Under the pieces are notes generated by a model, which ran no database searches, was not told the origin of the DNA, and worked only from the letters and a program-made list of their open reading frames with translations. A stretch of 64,000 nucleotides of DNA from positions 51,001 to 115,000 of the forward strand of contig CAUYUJ010003681.1 in assembly GCA_963575745.1 (NCBI GenBank). The letters run 5' to 3'. The stretch's first letter is position 1, and the number at the start of each line of letters is the position of its first letter. This stretch comes from Prorocentrum cordatum. Taxonomy: Eukaryota > Sar > Dinophyceae > Prorocentrales > Prorocentraceae. Shown here piece by piece: positions 21,540 through 33,299 of the stretch. Both the position numbers and the translations under genes were made by a program.

Positions 21540-22610
21540 TCCGCTGCGCAGTTCGCGGTCCCGCACGGAGGGCGCAGTCCAGTTCTGACTGTGCGTCGGT
21601 GACCACGCCGCTGGACGTAGCAACACAGGACCAGCTGCGCAGTTCCGATGTGCGTCGGGCATCAATATGCCGGACGTCCCGGGAGATTTCGAGAGCGGCG
21701 ACACCTGTGCAGTTCGCAGCGACGAGAGCAGAGACCTCCCGGAATCCACGATCACAGCGACAGTTGCGCAGGTCGCGGTCCCACAGGGAGGGCGACGTCT
21801 AGTTCTGGTGTGCGTACGACACTACTTCGCTGGACCTGACAGGACCCTTCGAATGCGGCGACAGTTGCGCAGTTCGCAGTCCGCAGAGTGGGTAATGTCT
21901 AGCCCTGATGTGCGAAGGATACCACTCCGCTGGACGTCCGAGGAGCCCACGAATGCGGTGGGAATGGCGCAGTTCAACTCGCAGTTCGCGGTCCCTCGCG
22001 GAGGGCGGGGTCTAGTCCTGGTGTGCGTAGCACACCACTCGGTTGGACCTCCCAGGAGCCCACGACAGCGGCGACAGTTGCCCAGTTCGTAGCTCCGCAG
22101 GGATGGTGATGTCTTGTTTCGATGCGCGTAGGACCCCCCTCCGCTAGACCTCCCATGAGCGAGCTCACGAATGCGGCGACAGTTCGCATCCCCGCATTGA
22201 GGGCGACGTCTAGTTCTGGTGCGCGCAGGACACGATTTCGCTGGACGACCGAGGAGCCGACGAAAGCGGTAAAGCGTCGCAGCCTCGCAGGGAAGGCGAT
22301 GTCTAGTTCTGATCTGCGTCGGTCACCACGCCGCTAGGCCTCCCACGAATCGCGAAAGCGGCTGCAGTTTCGCAGATCGCCCCGCAGAGAGGGGCCGATG
22401 TCTAGTTCTGATGTGCGTAGGACACCACTCCGCTGGACGTCCCAGGATCCCACGACAGACGACGGCGGCGACGGTTGCCCAGTTCGCAGTCCATCAGGGC
22501 GATGTCTAGTTCTGACTCAAGAAGGACACCACTCGGCTGGACGTCCAAGTGGCCCACGAAAGCGGCAACAGCTGTGCAGGTCGCAGCCCCACAGGGAGGG
22601 CGATGTCTAG
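21540..22610 (+). repeat. About 100-bp satellite array, block 1 (about 10 units)
   Basis: Units recur every 95-110 bases around TGCGTAGGACACCACTCCGC, then TGGACGTCCCAGGAGCC, ACGAAAGCGGCGACAGTTGC, GCAGTTCGCAGCCCCGCAG and GGAGGGCGATGTCTAGTTCT. The first key word is seen near 21595, 21650, 21810, 21910, 22020, 22125, 22220, 22313, 22410 and 22515, with variation. Open frames across it are shadows. Confidence 0.9.
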
Positions 22611-22614
22611 TTTT

Positions 22615-22910
22615 GTTGGCGCTTGAAGGAGGGGAGGGGGAGGCTTCTGGAACCGGCCCCCCGCCCCCCCACTGGTTCAAAGGGGGGAGGGGTGGGTTTG
22701 AACAGTCTCCCATCTCGAGCCTGCGCCGGCGCAGGCGGCGGCCCCCCTCCTCCTCCCGGGCCGGTGCCGGCGCCGGCAGCGGCTGTCGGCGGAGGCGGGA
22801 AATGTACACGAACACGACGACTCAAGGGGGGGAGGGGGTGGTTCGAAAACCCCGCTCCTTCCTCCAGGCCGGCGCCGGCGCCTGCGCTGGCTGGCGGGTC
22901 GGCGGCGTCG
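22615..22910. repeat. G-rich transition block
   Basis: Contains AGGGGGGAGGGG, GGTTTGAA or GGTTCGAA words and CGCCGGCGC repeats in two related halves (22650-22760 and 22820-22890). A related G-run block lies at 24495-24600 on the other side of the GAC array. Confidence 0.6.
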
Positions 22911-22942
22911 GCGACGAGGACGACGACGACGGCGACGACGGG

Positions 22943-22975
<33 letters not shown>

Positions 22976-24318
22976 AAGCACGACGACGACGACGGCAACG
23001 ACGACGACGACGACGACAGCGAGGACAGCGACGACGATGACGGCGATGACGACGACGACGACGACGGCGACGACGACGACAAGCACGACGATCACGGCGA
23101 CGACGACGACGAAGACGGTGACGACGACGTCGCCGACGACGACGATGACGGCGACGACGGTGACGACGATGACGACCGCGACATCGACGACGGCGACGAC
23201 GACGAGAATGACGACGGCGACGAGCACGTCGGCGATGACGGCGACGACGAATATGGCGACGACGACGACAACGGAGACGGTTACGACGACGTCGACGACG
23301 ACGGCGACGATGACGACGACGACGACGACGGCGACAGCGACGACGGCGACGACGGCGACGGCGACGACGGCGACGACGGCAACGACGACGACAACGACGA
23401 CGAGCACGAAGACGACGACGATGACGAGTGCGACGACGACGACGCCGGCGGAAACGACGGCGGCAACGAGGACGACGACGACGAGCGCGATGACGACGAC
23501 GGCGACGACGACGACACGACGACGGCCACGATGAGACAGACGACGCGACGATGACGCTACGACGGCGAGGACGGCGACGACGACGACGGCGACGACGACG
23601 GCGACGACCACGACGACAAGCACGACAACCACGACGACGACGACAAGGTCGACGACTACGACGACTACGACGACGACAAAGATGGCGACGACGACCATGA
23701 CAACGGCGACGTCGACGGCGACGACGGCGTCGGCGACGGCGGCGACGACGACGACAACACTACGACGGCCATGATGAAACAGACGACGCGACGATAACAC
23801 TACGACGGCAACGGACTGTGACGGCGACGACGGCGACGGCGACGACGACGACCACGACGACAAGCAAGACAACCACGACGACGACAAGTTCGACGACTAC
23901 GACGGCGTCGACGACGACGAAGACGGTGACGACGACCATGACAACGACGACGACGACGGCGACGACGGCGGCGGCGACGACGAGGACGATTGCGAGGATG
24001 GTGACGACGACGGCGACGACGAGCACGACCACGACGGCGACGACGACGACGACTATGGCGTCGACGACGACGGCGACGAACACGACGAGGACGAGGACGA
24101 GCACGGCGACGACGACGACGACGACGGCGATGACGGCGGCGACGACGAGGACGATTGCAAGGATGGCGTCGACGACGACGACGAGCACGGCCACGACGGC
24201 GACGTCGACTATGGCGACGACGACAGAAAGGACGAGCACGGCGACGACGACAACGACGACGACAGCGACGACAATGACGACGACGACGACGATGGCTACG
24301 GCGACGACGACGATGGAA
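22911..24318. repeat. 1.4 kb GAC-rich trinucleotide block
   Basis: Imperfect GAC repeat with GGC, GAT, AAC and GAG variants. A word ending in ACAGACGACGCGACGAT occurs near 23535 and 23780, so the block is built of at least two longer units. Frames read as poly-Asp, poly-Thr or poly-Val and are not taken as genes. Confidence 0.95.
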
Positions 24319-24634
24319 AGTGCGGGAGGCACGCGACGCACTTCGAAGTATATGTATATTTGAAGACAGGGCCCGTCCATATTCTGACATTCAGGGCCGA
24401 GGACAGCACTACAAGGGACCTTGTCTTCGTCGTCGTGGTCGTCCTGCTCATCGTCGCTGCGTCGCCGCCGTCGGCGCTGCCAGCTGCCGCCGGCGCGGGG
24501 AGGGGGGGGTTTCGGGGAGGGGGGGGAGGGGAGCCCCCCTCTGGTTTTTCAAAGACCCCGAATGTTCTAGGGAGGGGGGGGGGCTCCCCCTTCTCAAACG
24601 CGCCGCCGACTGTTCCCAAGGCAAGCGCCCGTGA

Positions 24635-25745
24635 AAAGCGTTCCTTGTGAGGTACGTAGGACCCTTCTACGCTGGACCTCCAGGACTCCAAGGCAAAGGC
24701 GACAGCTGCGCAGGCCGCAGCCCCGCAGAGAGGGTGATGTCGAGCTTAAATACGCGTGGGATGCCACTCGGCTGGACCTGACAGGACCCTTCGAATGCGG
24801 GCGGCGACAGTTGCGCAGTTCGCAGCCCCCGCAAGGAAAAGCTTTCAATGCGCGTAGGACACCACTTCGCTGGACCTCCCAGGAGCCCACGAAAGCAGCA
24901 GCTGTTGCGCAGTTCGCAGCCCCGCAGAGAGGGCGAGGTTTACTTCTGATGTGCGTAGGACACCACTCCTCTGGACGTCCCAGGATGCTACGGCAGCGGC
25001 GACAGTTGCCCAGTTTGCAGTCCTTCACGGAGGGCGATGTTTTTCTTGATTTGCGTAGGACGCCGCTCGGCTGGACGTCCGAGGGGCCTGCGAAAGCGGT
25101 AACAGCTGCGTAGGTCGCAGCCCCGCAGAGAGGGCGACGTCTAGTTCTGAGCTGCGTAGAGCACCATTCCGCTGGACCTCGAGGAATCCATTGAAACGGC
25201 GACAGATGCGCAGGTCGCAACCCCGAAGGGACGGCGATGTCTAGCCTTGATACGCGTAGGACACCATTCGGCTGGACCTGAAAAGGACCCTGCGAATGCG
25301 GAAGCGGCTGCGCAGTTCGCAGCCCCCGCAAGGAAGGCGATGTCTAGCTCGAATGTGCGTAGGACGCCACTTCGCTGGACTTCCCAAAAACCCACGACAG
25401 CGGCAACTGATGCGCAGTCCGCATCCCTGCGGGGAGGGCGATGTTAACTTCTGATGTGCGTCAGTCACCATTCCGCACGACCCCAAGAGCCCACGAAAGC
25501 GGTGACAGTTGCCTGGCTTGCAGCCCCGCAGGGACGGCGATGTCAAGCTTTGGTGCGCATAGGACAGTACTATGCTGGACGTCCCAGGAGCCGACGAAAT
25601 CGGCAGAGCGGCGACACGTGCGCAGTTCGCAGACATGCAGGGAGGGCGAGGTCAAGTTCGGACGTGCGTAGGACACCGCTCGGCCGGACCTCCCAGGAGA
25701 CCACGAACGCGGCGACAGTGTCGAGCGCTCGCAGTCCCCAGGAGG
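24635..25745 (+). repeat. About 100-bp satellite array, block 2 (about 11 units)
   Basis: Same unit and orientation as 21540-22610. The key word recurs near 24655, 24755, 24855, 24950, 25055, 25155, 25252, 25355, 25455, 25555 and 25662. The two arrays bracket the G-rich and GAC-rich sequence. Confidence 0.9.
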
Positions 25746-25749
25746 GAAA

Positions 25750-26160
25750 AGGCTGAGTGGAGGAGGGAGAGGGAGGCAGCAGGGAAGGGGGAAAGATGAG
25801 GAGAGGAGGGTGGAGAAGTGTGAGAGACAGAAGCACGATGCTCTTTGCAACACGGGGACACAACGCTGAGCAGCTGGAAACGATTGGCTCTTATGCATGC
25901 AATATCTGCATTTCCGTTTCATTGCCAGCCCTCAGATTTCAGCACTGCCAAGGGCGCCCTGCTTTCATGAAGCGCTCCAAGAAACGCTCGCGCAAATCTC
26001 GCAATCAGTGGGTGTTCTGTGTTCTGCGGCCCGGCTTCGACGAGGGCTGGTACCGATCATTGCATGTGTTATCTTGTGGCCATCTTGGATTCCCCTGAGT
26101 GGTCGGAGCCTCCTGTGGCTTTCTTGGTCGCTTTAGGCCTCCAATGTCGCCCCAAACGGG
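25750..26160. other. No gene recognised
   Basis: Mixed sequence with a GGAGGGAG-type purine-rich start; no supported gene. The part near 26049-26080 resembles 19908-19940. Confidence 0.5.
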
Positions 26161-26164
26161 GGCC

Positions 26165-26990
26165 ATTGGGCAAGTATGAGGCACGACGCGCGTTAGGTGC
26201 GGGAGACGTCTCGCTCGCGTTCCGTGGCGTGCCTGTGCTGTGCGCGTACCCTGCTTTTTCCGGGTCTTGAGCTGCGAAGAAGGTGCCGTCCGCGTGTCGT
26301 TCTCTGCTCGTGCCGTGCGCGTGCCCTGCCAACCCCGCGTTCCACCATGCGAGAAATGTGCCGCCCGCATGCGGTGCCGTGCCTGTGGCGTGCGCATGCC
26401 GTGCGCGTGTCGAGCCTTACCCGCGGTCCAGAATTCAAAAAGTGTGCCGCCCCCGTGCCGTGCCGATGTGAACAATGTGCCGCCAGCTTGCCGTGCCGTA
26501 CCCGCGTCGTGTGCGCACCGTGCCGCAACCACCTTCTAACATTGCGAATCATGTGCCGCCCGCGTGCTGTGCTGTACCCGTGCCCTGCAGTGCCCGCGTT
26601 CTAGACTGCGCAGCCCGCGTGTCGTGGCGTTCCGTGCACGTGCCGTGTCGCGCCCAGGTGGTAGAATGCGAGAAATGTGCCGCCCGCGTGGTGTGCCGCG
26701 CCCCCGCCGTGATCGTGTTGTGTCGTGCCCGTGCCGTGTCATGCCCGCGTTTTAGAATCCGAACATGTGTCGCCCCCGTGACGTCCCGTGGCGTGGCCGC
26801 ATCGCGCCGTTGCCGTGCCGTCCCGCGTTGCAGACTGCAGGAAAGCTATCCCCCGCGTGCCGTGCCGTGCCCGTGCTGCGCGCGTGCTGTGCCGTGCCCG
26901 TTTTCTCGAACGCATAAGCTGTGCCGCGTGGCGTGCCGTGTCGTGTCTGCGTCGTGCGCAAAGGGAGCCTAAATTGCGGCCCGCGCGTGT
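26165..26990 (+). repeat. GTGCC-rich degenerate tandem repeat
   Basis: Units of roughly 60-75 bases alternate a CCGTGCCGTGCCCGTGCCGTG-like part with CGCGTTCTAGAATGCGA and AATGTGCCGCCCGCGTG parts. Cys/Arg/Val-rich frames over it are by-products of the repeat. Confidence 0.75.
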
Positions 26991-27039
26991 CATTTGCATT
27001 CTGAATGTCAACGGGCACGCCGCGATGTATGTCGGAAGG

Positions 27040-27395
27040 TGTCCTCCTCGTTCTCATCCTTCATTTTCCTCGTCGCTCATCTGTTCCCCTTCCTCCTCCT
27101 CATCCTCCTTCCTTTGCCTAATCCTCCTCCTCCCTAATCCCTTTTGCTGCTTCCTTCACTCCCTCCCCCTGCTCCCCTCTCACTTCTTCCTGATCTGTCC
27201 TCCTTCTCCCCTCCTGCTTCTCCTCCTCCCTCTTCTTCGTCCTCGCACACTTCCCTTCTCTATTCTCCTCCGTCTTGCTCCCGTCGTTTGCCTTGTCCTC
27301 CGATTTTTCCATCCGTCCTCCTTCTGATCCTCTGCTCTTGTCACGCCAGCTCCTCCAACTTCTGGACCTAGCCCAATTTATACAGCTCTCTGTTC
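27040..27395. repeat. CT-rich low-complexity stretch
   Basis: Pyrimidine-rich sequence (TCCTCCTCC, CTTCTCC words). No gene is supported. Confidence 0.7.
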
Positions 27396-27399
27396 TGCT

Positions 27400-27620
27400 T
27401 GCGCAAAACGCGGTGATGCCATTGGGTTCCAGATCTACTATGACACCCGTCGGCAGACACAGAAATAGTCAGTGCAATGGGAAGATGTTGGTTAGAGGGG
27501 TGGTATGTCCGATATGGGGCGAGCGTGCCTAGATCGTCCCAGGCAAAGAAGAATCGGCGCAATGGTAAGGGATAGGAGGGAAGGACCGGATGTCAGACGT
27601 GGCGAAAGGGACTATTTAGC
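27400..27620 (+). repeat. Dispersed repeat, partner of 34440-34640
   Basis: Aligns with 34455-34640 through CTGCTTGCGC, GTGGGTTCCAG-like, GAGAGGGGTATG-like and GATATTGCGCGAGCG-like words in the same order. Confidence 0.6.
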
Positions 27621-27706
27621 TTCCTTTTTCTGTTCTGCCTTTCCTGCTTCCGCTCCCGGCCCCGGTCATCCCGCTCGCCCTCGCGCTCCAGCTCCTCCGT
27701 CTTCCT

Positions 27707-27800
27707 TCAGGAGGGGGAAAAACACACAGACACAATTAATCGTCGACTCCCAGAAAATATGGGAAAATATGGGAAGTGAGGGGGAAGACAAAAACCCAGA
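27707..27800 (+). repeat. Dispersed repeat with ATATGGGAAAATATGG, copy 2
   Basis: Partner of 5512-5600. In this copy AGAAAATATGGGAAAATATG is itself partly duplicated (27755-27820). Confidence 0.7.
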
Positions 27801-27965
27801 AAATATGGGAAAATATGGGGGATATGTTTCTTTGTGTGTATTTATTTGTGTGTCTCAGTTCCCCTTCGTTCCTCCTCCCCAGACGACCTCCAGCATCGTC
27901 ACGCCGCGTTGCCGGCAGCTGGGCGCAGCTCGCACAGCAGCGGAGCCTCCCCCTCCCCCCCTGGT

Positions 27966-28515
27966 CCTCCTCCTCCTCCTCCGCCTTTTCCCCCTCTTCC
28001 TCCTCCTCCTCCTCCTCCTCCTCCTCCTCCTCCTCCTCCTCCTCCTCCTCCTCCTCCTCCCCCTCCTCCCCCTTCTCCTCCTCTTCCTCCTGGAGGAGGA
28101 GGAGGAGGAGCAGGAGGAGCTGGAGGGTGCCCGGCCTGTCCGCGGGGTGCCCCACCCTCCCCCCCCCTCCGCCCCCCGCGCCTGCGACCGGGCCCCCGGC
28201 GGGCCCGGCAGCCCGAGGGGGCCGCGGCAAGCACGGCGGGGAGGAGGGGGAGGAGGGGGAGGGGGAGGAGGAGGAGGAGGAGGAAGAGGAGGCGGAGGCG
28301 GAGGAGGTGGAGGAGCAGGAGGAGGAGGCGGAGGCGGAGGAGGAGGAGGAGGAGCAGGAGGAGGCGGAGGAGGAGAGGAGGAGGCGGAGGAGGAGGAGGA
28401 GGAGGAGGTGGAGGAGGAGGAAAAGGAGGCGGAGGAGGGAGGAGGAGGGAAAAGGAGGAGGAGGAGGAGGAGGAGGAGGAGGAGGAGGAGGAGGAGGAGG
28501 AGGAGGAGGAGGAGG
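27966..28515. repeat. Inverted simple-repeat pair: (CTC)n then (GGA)n
   Basis: A CTC tract (27966-28090) faces GGA tracts (28092-28125 and 28240-28515) across about 110 bases. The two arms are complementary and could form a very large hairpin. No gene is supported in or around it up to 28960. Confidence 0.9.
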
Positions 28516-28979
28516 GGGAAGCACACAGCGAGCAGACGGGCAGAGCGGGGACAGGGGAGGGGCAGCGGCAGGCACCGGCAGCAGTGTGAGTCTCTGTGGT
28601 GGGGGCCGGGGCCCCGCTCCTGCTCCAGCCTCGTCTCCTGCCCCCCCCCCCCCCCTTCTCGCCTTCGCCCTGACTTTCGGATCAGGGCGTTCGAGAGCCG
28701 CGTCGCGGCGCGCCCTGGCCCCCTCCCTCCCTCCCTCTCTCCTTCCTTCCCGCTCTCCTCCTCCTCCTCCTCCTCCCTTCCTTTTCTTGTCCAGGCTTGA
28801 GCAGGTGACGATTGCCCAAGGGCCCAAGGGGGAAGGACAGTAGTCGCGGTGCTTCGGGGTTCGCCTCTGGGTACGCTCCGCCTCCTCTTGTTCCTCCGAG
28901 CAACGCAAGTTCAGCTCCTGCGCCCGCCGTGGCCGCGCCGCTGCCTCAAGGCACCGCCCTCCTTCGGCCGACGTGTGGA

Positions 28980-30180
28980 GACAGGCCCGCCCAGCTGCTG
29001 CGCGGACCAGAGTGATGACCTGCACTCGCGCTGATGCGCTTTGCGGTCTGGAACCGTCTCGCACGCAACCGAGAGGACATACTATTAGAGATAGCGGAGG
29101 AGGTCAGGAACGTCGACTCATGATATCGATCGGTTCTCAAACAGCAACTTGGATCGGTGGCGAGGTCTGCGCACAGCTCATCACAATCTTCAGGGCGGCG
29201 GCCCACTTCGGCCACACACGCAAAGACGAACTGTCCAATAAAGCGTGCGGGGTCACGATCCTGCTTTGCAGGGACACCATCAGGACCAATACTAGAGTGG
29301 AGTGGAACGCCAGAGTTTCGCGCTCGGTTCGCGGCACTCTGGCTCAGAGGGCGCAACTTCGATATCACCACGCTCGCATTCTATTGCTGTCCAAGACCAA
29401 GAGACCCACGCGAGCGGGTGCGCATCGAGAACACAACCGACAAGGTCGTGAGGCTCACGGGTCGGGTCCTGAGCAGCACCCACGTCAGGTCGATGCCCAT
29501 CACCGCGATGGACGCCAACGACGGTGCTGGAATACAGCGCAAAGTCGGATAATTACCCCACGTCGGGTCGACGTCCGTGGGGGCTACGGGAAGACAGAGG
29601 AGCAGCATCGCAGAGCGGCAAGACAGCTTTGCGAAAACCAGTCTTTCATGGTCAAGAACGCAGCCCACTCCGTGGGCCCCAGCCATCCCAGCGATAGGAG
29701 CAGGCCCAGTGGACCGAACACGTGCGCGTACCCAACGATTGCATTGGGCAGGGCTGCGATATTTTCGCAGGCATACTAGTCAAGTGGAATGTTGCCGGCG
29801 ATTCCCGACAACAGGCTCCGCGACCATATCGCGTAGCGCCCGGAGATCAGGACACAGAAGGAACCATCTTGGCCTGTCGAGGGCGTCGGGCAGCATGAGA
29901 CAAGCGACTGGACAACAATTGACGCTGGTCGTTGACGACGCAGGATACGCTGACGTGGGCACATACTCTGCAGATCAGTTTGACATGGACGACGGATGGA
30001 AAAGTTGATGAACCATGTAAAGGATGCGGGCAAGAAACACTTCGAGGCGACCGACACAGCAATGTCCATCGAGTACCAGGCGCTTGTGCAAGAAAGGGCG
30101 ACGGCACTCGAGGGCAGACTGCGAGCGAAGGCTGTGATGACGGACGACATGGGCAGCGCATTTCGATGGCACCACTAAAC
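28980..30180 (+). pseudogene. Decayed LINE endonuclease region
   Basis: A frame around 29310-29520 reads RARFAALWLRGRNFDITTLA, then RVRIENTTDKVVRLTGRVLS, then RSMPITAMDANDGAG. That order (strand, helix, strand ending in a D-N-D-G motif) matches the core of EEP-type endonucleases in dinoflagellate LINEs as I recall them. Upstream, another frame has EVRNVDSYDIDRFSNSN. After 29552 the readable sequence jumps frames several times; around 30005-30177 there is KLMNHVKDAGKKHFEATDTA. No intact reading frame spans the domain, so it is a fossil. Confidence 0.55.
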
Positions 30181-30239
30181 GATGTAACAATATAAGGGAA
30201 GAGTACACGACGAGCGACAATATCAACTAAACGAGAGGC

Positions 30240-33060
30240 CGCGTGAGGCTTCACAACGAGAAGAAGCATCAGAGGAGTAGAGCATGCGCCGCCTGCTTGC
30301 CGCGAGCGGCGCGGGGGCAACGAGAAGAAACTACAACGGACTGCCTGGCGCGACGCCGTCGGCAGCCGGCCGAGTGGACCGAGAACCTGGCACTATCACC
30401 ACAAAAAGGAGGGATGCTCGCACGCGAGAAGGATTGCGAGACGCTAGCGGCGGAGGTGCGAGCGAACGACAGCAGGCCATCCCCGCGATCGGCGAGGCGA
30501 CATCGCCGAGGCCGCCGGCGACTACGACCGCATCGTGCGAGGATTGAGAAGTACCGCGAGAAGGCGAGCTGTGGTTCCAAGGCCAGCACCTGCAGTCGCA
30601 TTGACGTTTCTGTTCACACAGAGACCGGCGCCGATCGACATCTGCGGGACTGCGGGCACCACCTCTGGCGCCTGCAGGCGGACTCGCGAGATATTGGGTC
30701 TTGGGGCTAGTGGCGAGGATAGGGCGACTGCGACGACTCCCTCCGCGGACTGGGACCGATCGCGCGCGCCGTGCACCGAAGCAGAGCGGCTGAGTAATGG
30801 CGGCGGCGATGCGACACCTGCGCGGGCTGCGCGCCTTCGGGAAGACGTGGGTCAGGGCCGCGTTCGCGGCCAAAGGGGCGCGCTTCGCTGCGACCGAGGA
30901 GACCCGCCGAGGCCGCGCGGTGGACAGCCTGTTAACTTGGAGGCTCCAGGAAGCGAGGAAAACATGCATCGCCTGCGCCTGAGCGAACCGCCAGGCCCTG
31001 GGCAACGCGACGACGAGGATCTACAGGCACGACGGATGCGACATTCTGGAGAGGCGCAGCGACGGCTGCTTTCAGGTGAATGTCCCCGACAAGAGCATCG
31101 CTTTCAGGAACGAGGCGGCGCGCTGCATGGGGGCGCGAGCGCGGCGACCCTCGACCAGGAGGCCTTCCAGACCCCCGTCGCCGACTGGGCCGACGCGCCC
31201 GTCGAGGTCCGGGCCCGCGAGCTGTGCGCGAGGGGCCTCGTTTCCGCGTTGCTGGCGGACCTTTCGCTGCGCGCGCGCGCGCCGGCGACGCGAGCGAGGC
31301 GCGCGAGGCCGCCCGCCCCGATGACGCAACAGGGCGCGTCAAGAAGTCTGTCTCCAGGCTCGGCGGGAAGTTGGCCGCGCCCGGCATCGCGCAGATCGCT
31401 GCCAAGGAAGAGATTCAACTGGGGTCCGCGGGGCCAAGGGCCAGGGGGCGGCAGGAACGCTGGCGCGGCATTCCACGGACGGATGTGCACCGACGGCCGC
31501 GGCTTCGCAATGCGTTCGCCTCCCCTCTTGGGAGCGGTCTTTCACGCGCAGGGGCCTCGGGTGGCGGGCGTTCTTCAGGGTGCCGAGCTATGGTGAGAAG
31601 GCGGGCCCACGCGGGGGAATTCGGGCTCTCGAGCGCAGGGTCTGTCGCAGCATCGTCGTCGGCTCAGCGCGTTCGGGCATCTCCGCCTCCTCCCCGGCGA
31701 GCGCGCAGGCGGGCCGCCTGGGCGCCGAGCGCGCGAAGCGCGGATTGTTTAAATTTGGAGGAGCTGCGAAACGAACCGCAAGAAGCTGAGAGCGCGAAGA
31801 TCAGGATGCCATCGGGGGAGCAGATATGGCACTCACGACGACTCCCGCCCGCGCGGCTGGAGCTCAGAGCGCCGCGTCGACGCGCGCGGGATCTGGCGGC
31901 TCGACACCTTGTCTGACACGCGCAGCAGCTGGCAGCGGTGTTCGGGATGACGGACTACGAGGGGCTCAAGTTGCAGATGTTTAACTGGCTGGACTCAGAC
32001 GCGGGTCAACTACCCTCGGCCGCGGCGACCTACCCGCGGGCGGGGCAGTTCTTCGGAGGCCTCCATTACACCTGGACAGCCGAACCAGGCCAGGAACCCC
32101 TGGGGACGAGGAGGAAGACTACATCGACGCGCTGACAGCGTCCCGCGCCAGCCAGGCTGCGAGAGAGCAGCACGTCGCGATCGACGTGTCCGAGTTGAGT
32201 CTAGGCTGAAACTGACGAGGCCGCCGACGGCGACCGCGCGCGCTGCCCAGGTTGCGAGGTCAACCCTGCCCGTGGCCGGCTCAAGGGGCCAGCGTGGGGA
32301 TCGGGGGGTCCTAGTAAAGCTTGCTGCAACGAATCAACGCATGGCGTTCGCCTCTAGATTACGAAGCCACCCCCATCAACATCGCCCAATGCCCACGTTA
32401 TCAGCAGACATCTGACCTAGAGGAGCGCTACGAGGATCATCTGGCAAGTCGTCTTTCGCAGCCGCCCCCCGACATCCACGTCGATGTTCCGAGCTGCACT
32501 TGCCCCGATGGAGGTGGAATGCGGCGACGCGAAGAGAGGGCGGGCGGGCGACTCAGCATGGGGGGGCGTCCAGGGGCAGACAGGCCGAGGCACGAGGGGG
32601 CGAGGACACGCAGTCAAGAATGCCTTCGTAGACTTCGACGCGACGTCGGCCGAGGAGGCCCAGCTTCTCGGACCAGTCGCTTCGATGATGAAGCTGAACA
32701 TTAGGACGCGACAGCGCCAGGCCGACTCCATGCTTCTGACGAAGGCCATGGCTCCAATGGCGCTCTGGGCTTCCGTCGAGTCAAAGAGCGGGGCGCGCGG
32801 GCGAGCGACTAATGCGCTGAAGCTACGGACAGAAGGTGGGGGCCAGACGACGAGCTGGAGAGGAACGGCGCGATCAGTTGCGCGGCCCTGGTCGGGGTCA
32901 TCGAGGGGCTCGCGAGCGAGGGCGACGCAGTCGGCCGCGCGAGCGAGGCCCGCCTGATCAAGCTGAAGTCGGATATCAAGGACTTCGCGCTGGATGCACG
33001 CGAGACCTGGCCCCCGCGCGCGACGATGGCGTCGTCGCATGAGGGCGCGCGCGCCAGAGA
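30240..33060 (+). other. Degenerate coding-like region, possibly the continuation of the LINE
   Basis: Several plus-strand frames hold protein-like stretches separated by frame changes: RLARRRRQPAEWTENLALSP (30345), MAAAMRHLRGLRAFGKTWVR (30797), RVKKSVSRLGGKLAAPGIAQ (31340), VKNAFVDFDATSAEEAQLLG and MMKLNIRTRQRQADSMLL (32610-32740). The Arg-rich linker resembles the region after the endonuclease in dinoflagellate LINEs, but no reverse-transcriptase motif such as YADD was found. The later part could be a separate decayed gene. Confidence 0.3.
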
Positions 33061-33253
33061 AGCATGGGGAAGTCGACGGACTCCGAGCTGACTGCGAAGT
33101 GTGCTACGTCCCCCGAGGGCTTCCGCTGATCCGAACGTGCTTTCGGGAGAGACTCCCAGCGAATCTCGCGAAAGCAGGGTGCAAATCCTGGGTCGTGAGC
33201 CTACCCCTCCACAGCCTCTAAGAGTACGACTGCATCCCGTGCGGACCCCGTTG

Positions 33254-33297
33254 CTGCCAATGCCTTTGAGGGGCTGCCAATGCCTTTGAGGGGCGTC
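33254..33297 (+). repeat. Direct repeat, two 21-bp units
   Basis: CTGCCAATGCCTTTGAGGGG occurs twice in a row. Confidence 0.9.
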
Positions 33298-33299
33298 CT

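Noticed and set aside
22475-24390. Very long open frames of poly-Asp, poly-Thr, poly-Val or poly-Arg on both strands
   Set aside because: They follow from the GAC trinucleotide block, are open in several frames at once and contain no domain-like sequence.
21540-25745. CRISPR-like arrays
   Set aside because: Units are about 100 bp of continuous satellite without unique spacers, in a eukaryotic context with no cas genes.
27505-29064. 400-residue frames on both strands
   Set aside because: Dominated by the CTC/GGA inverted tract.
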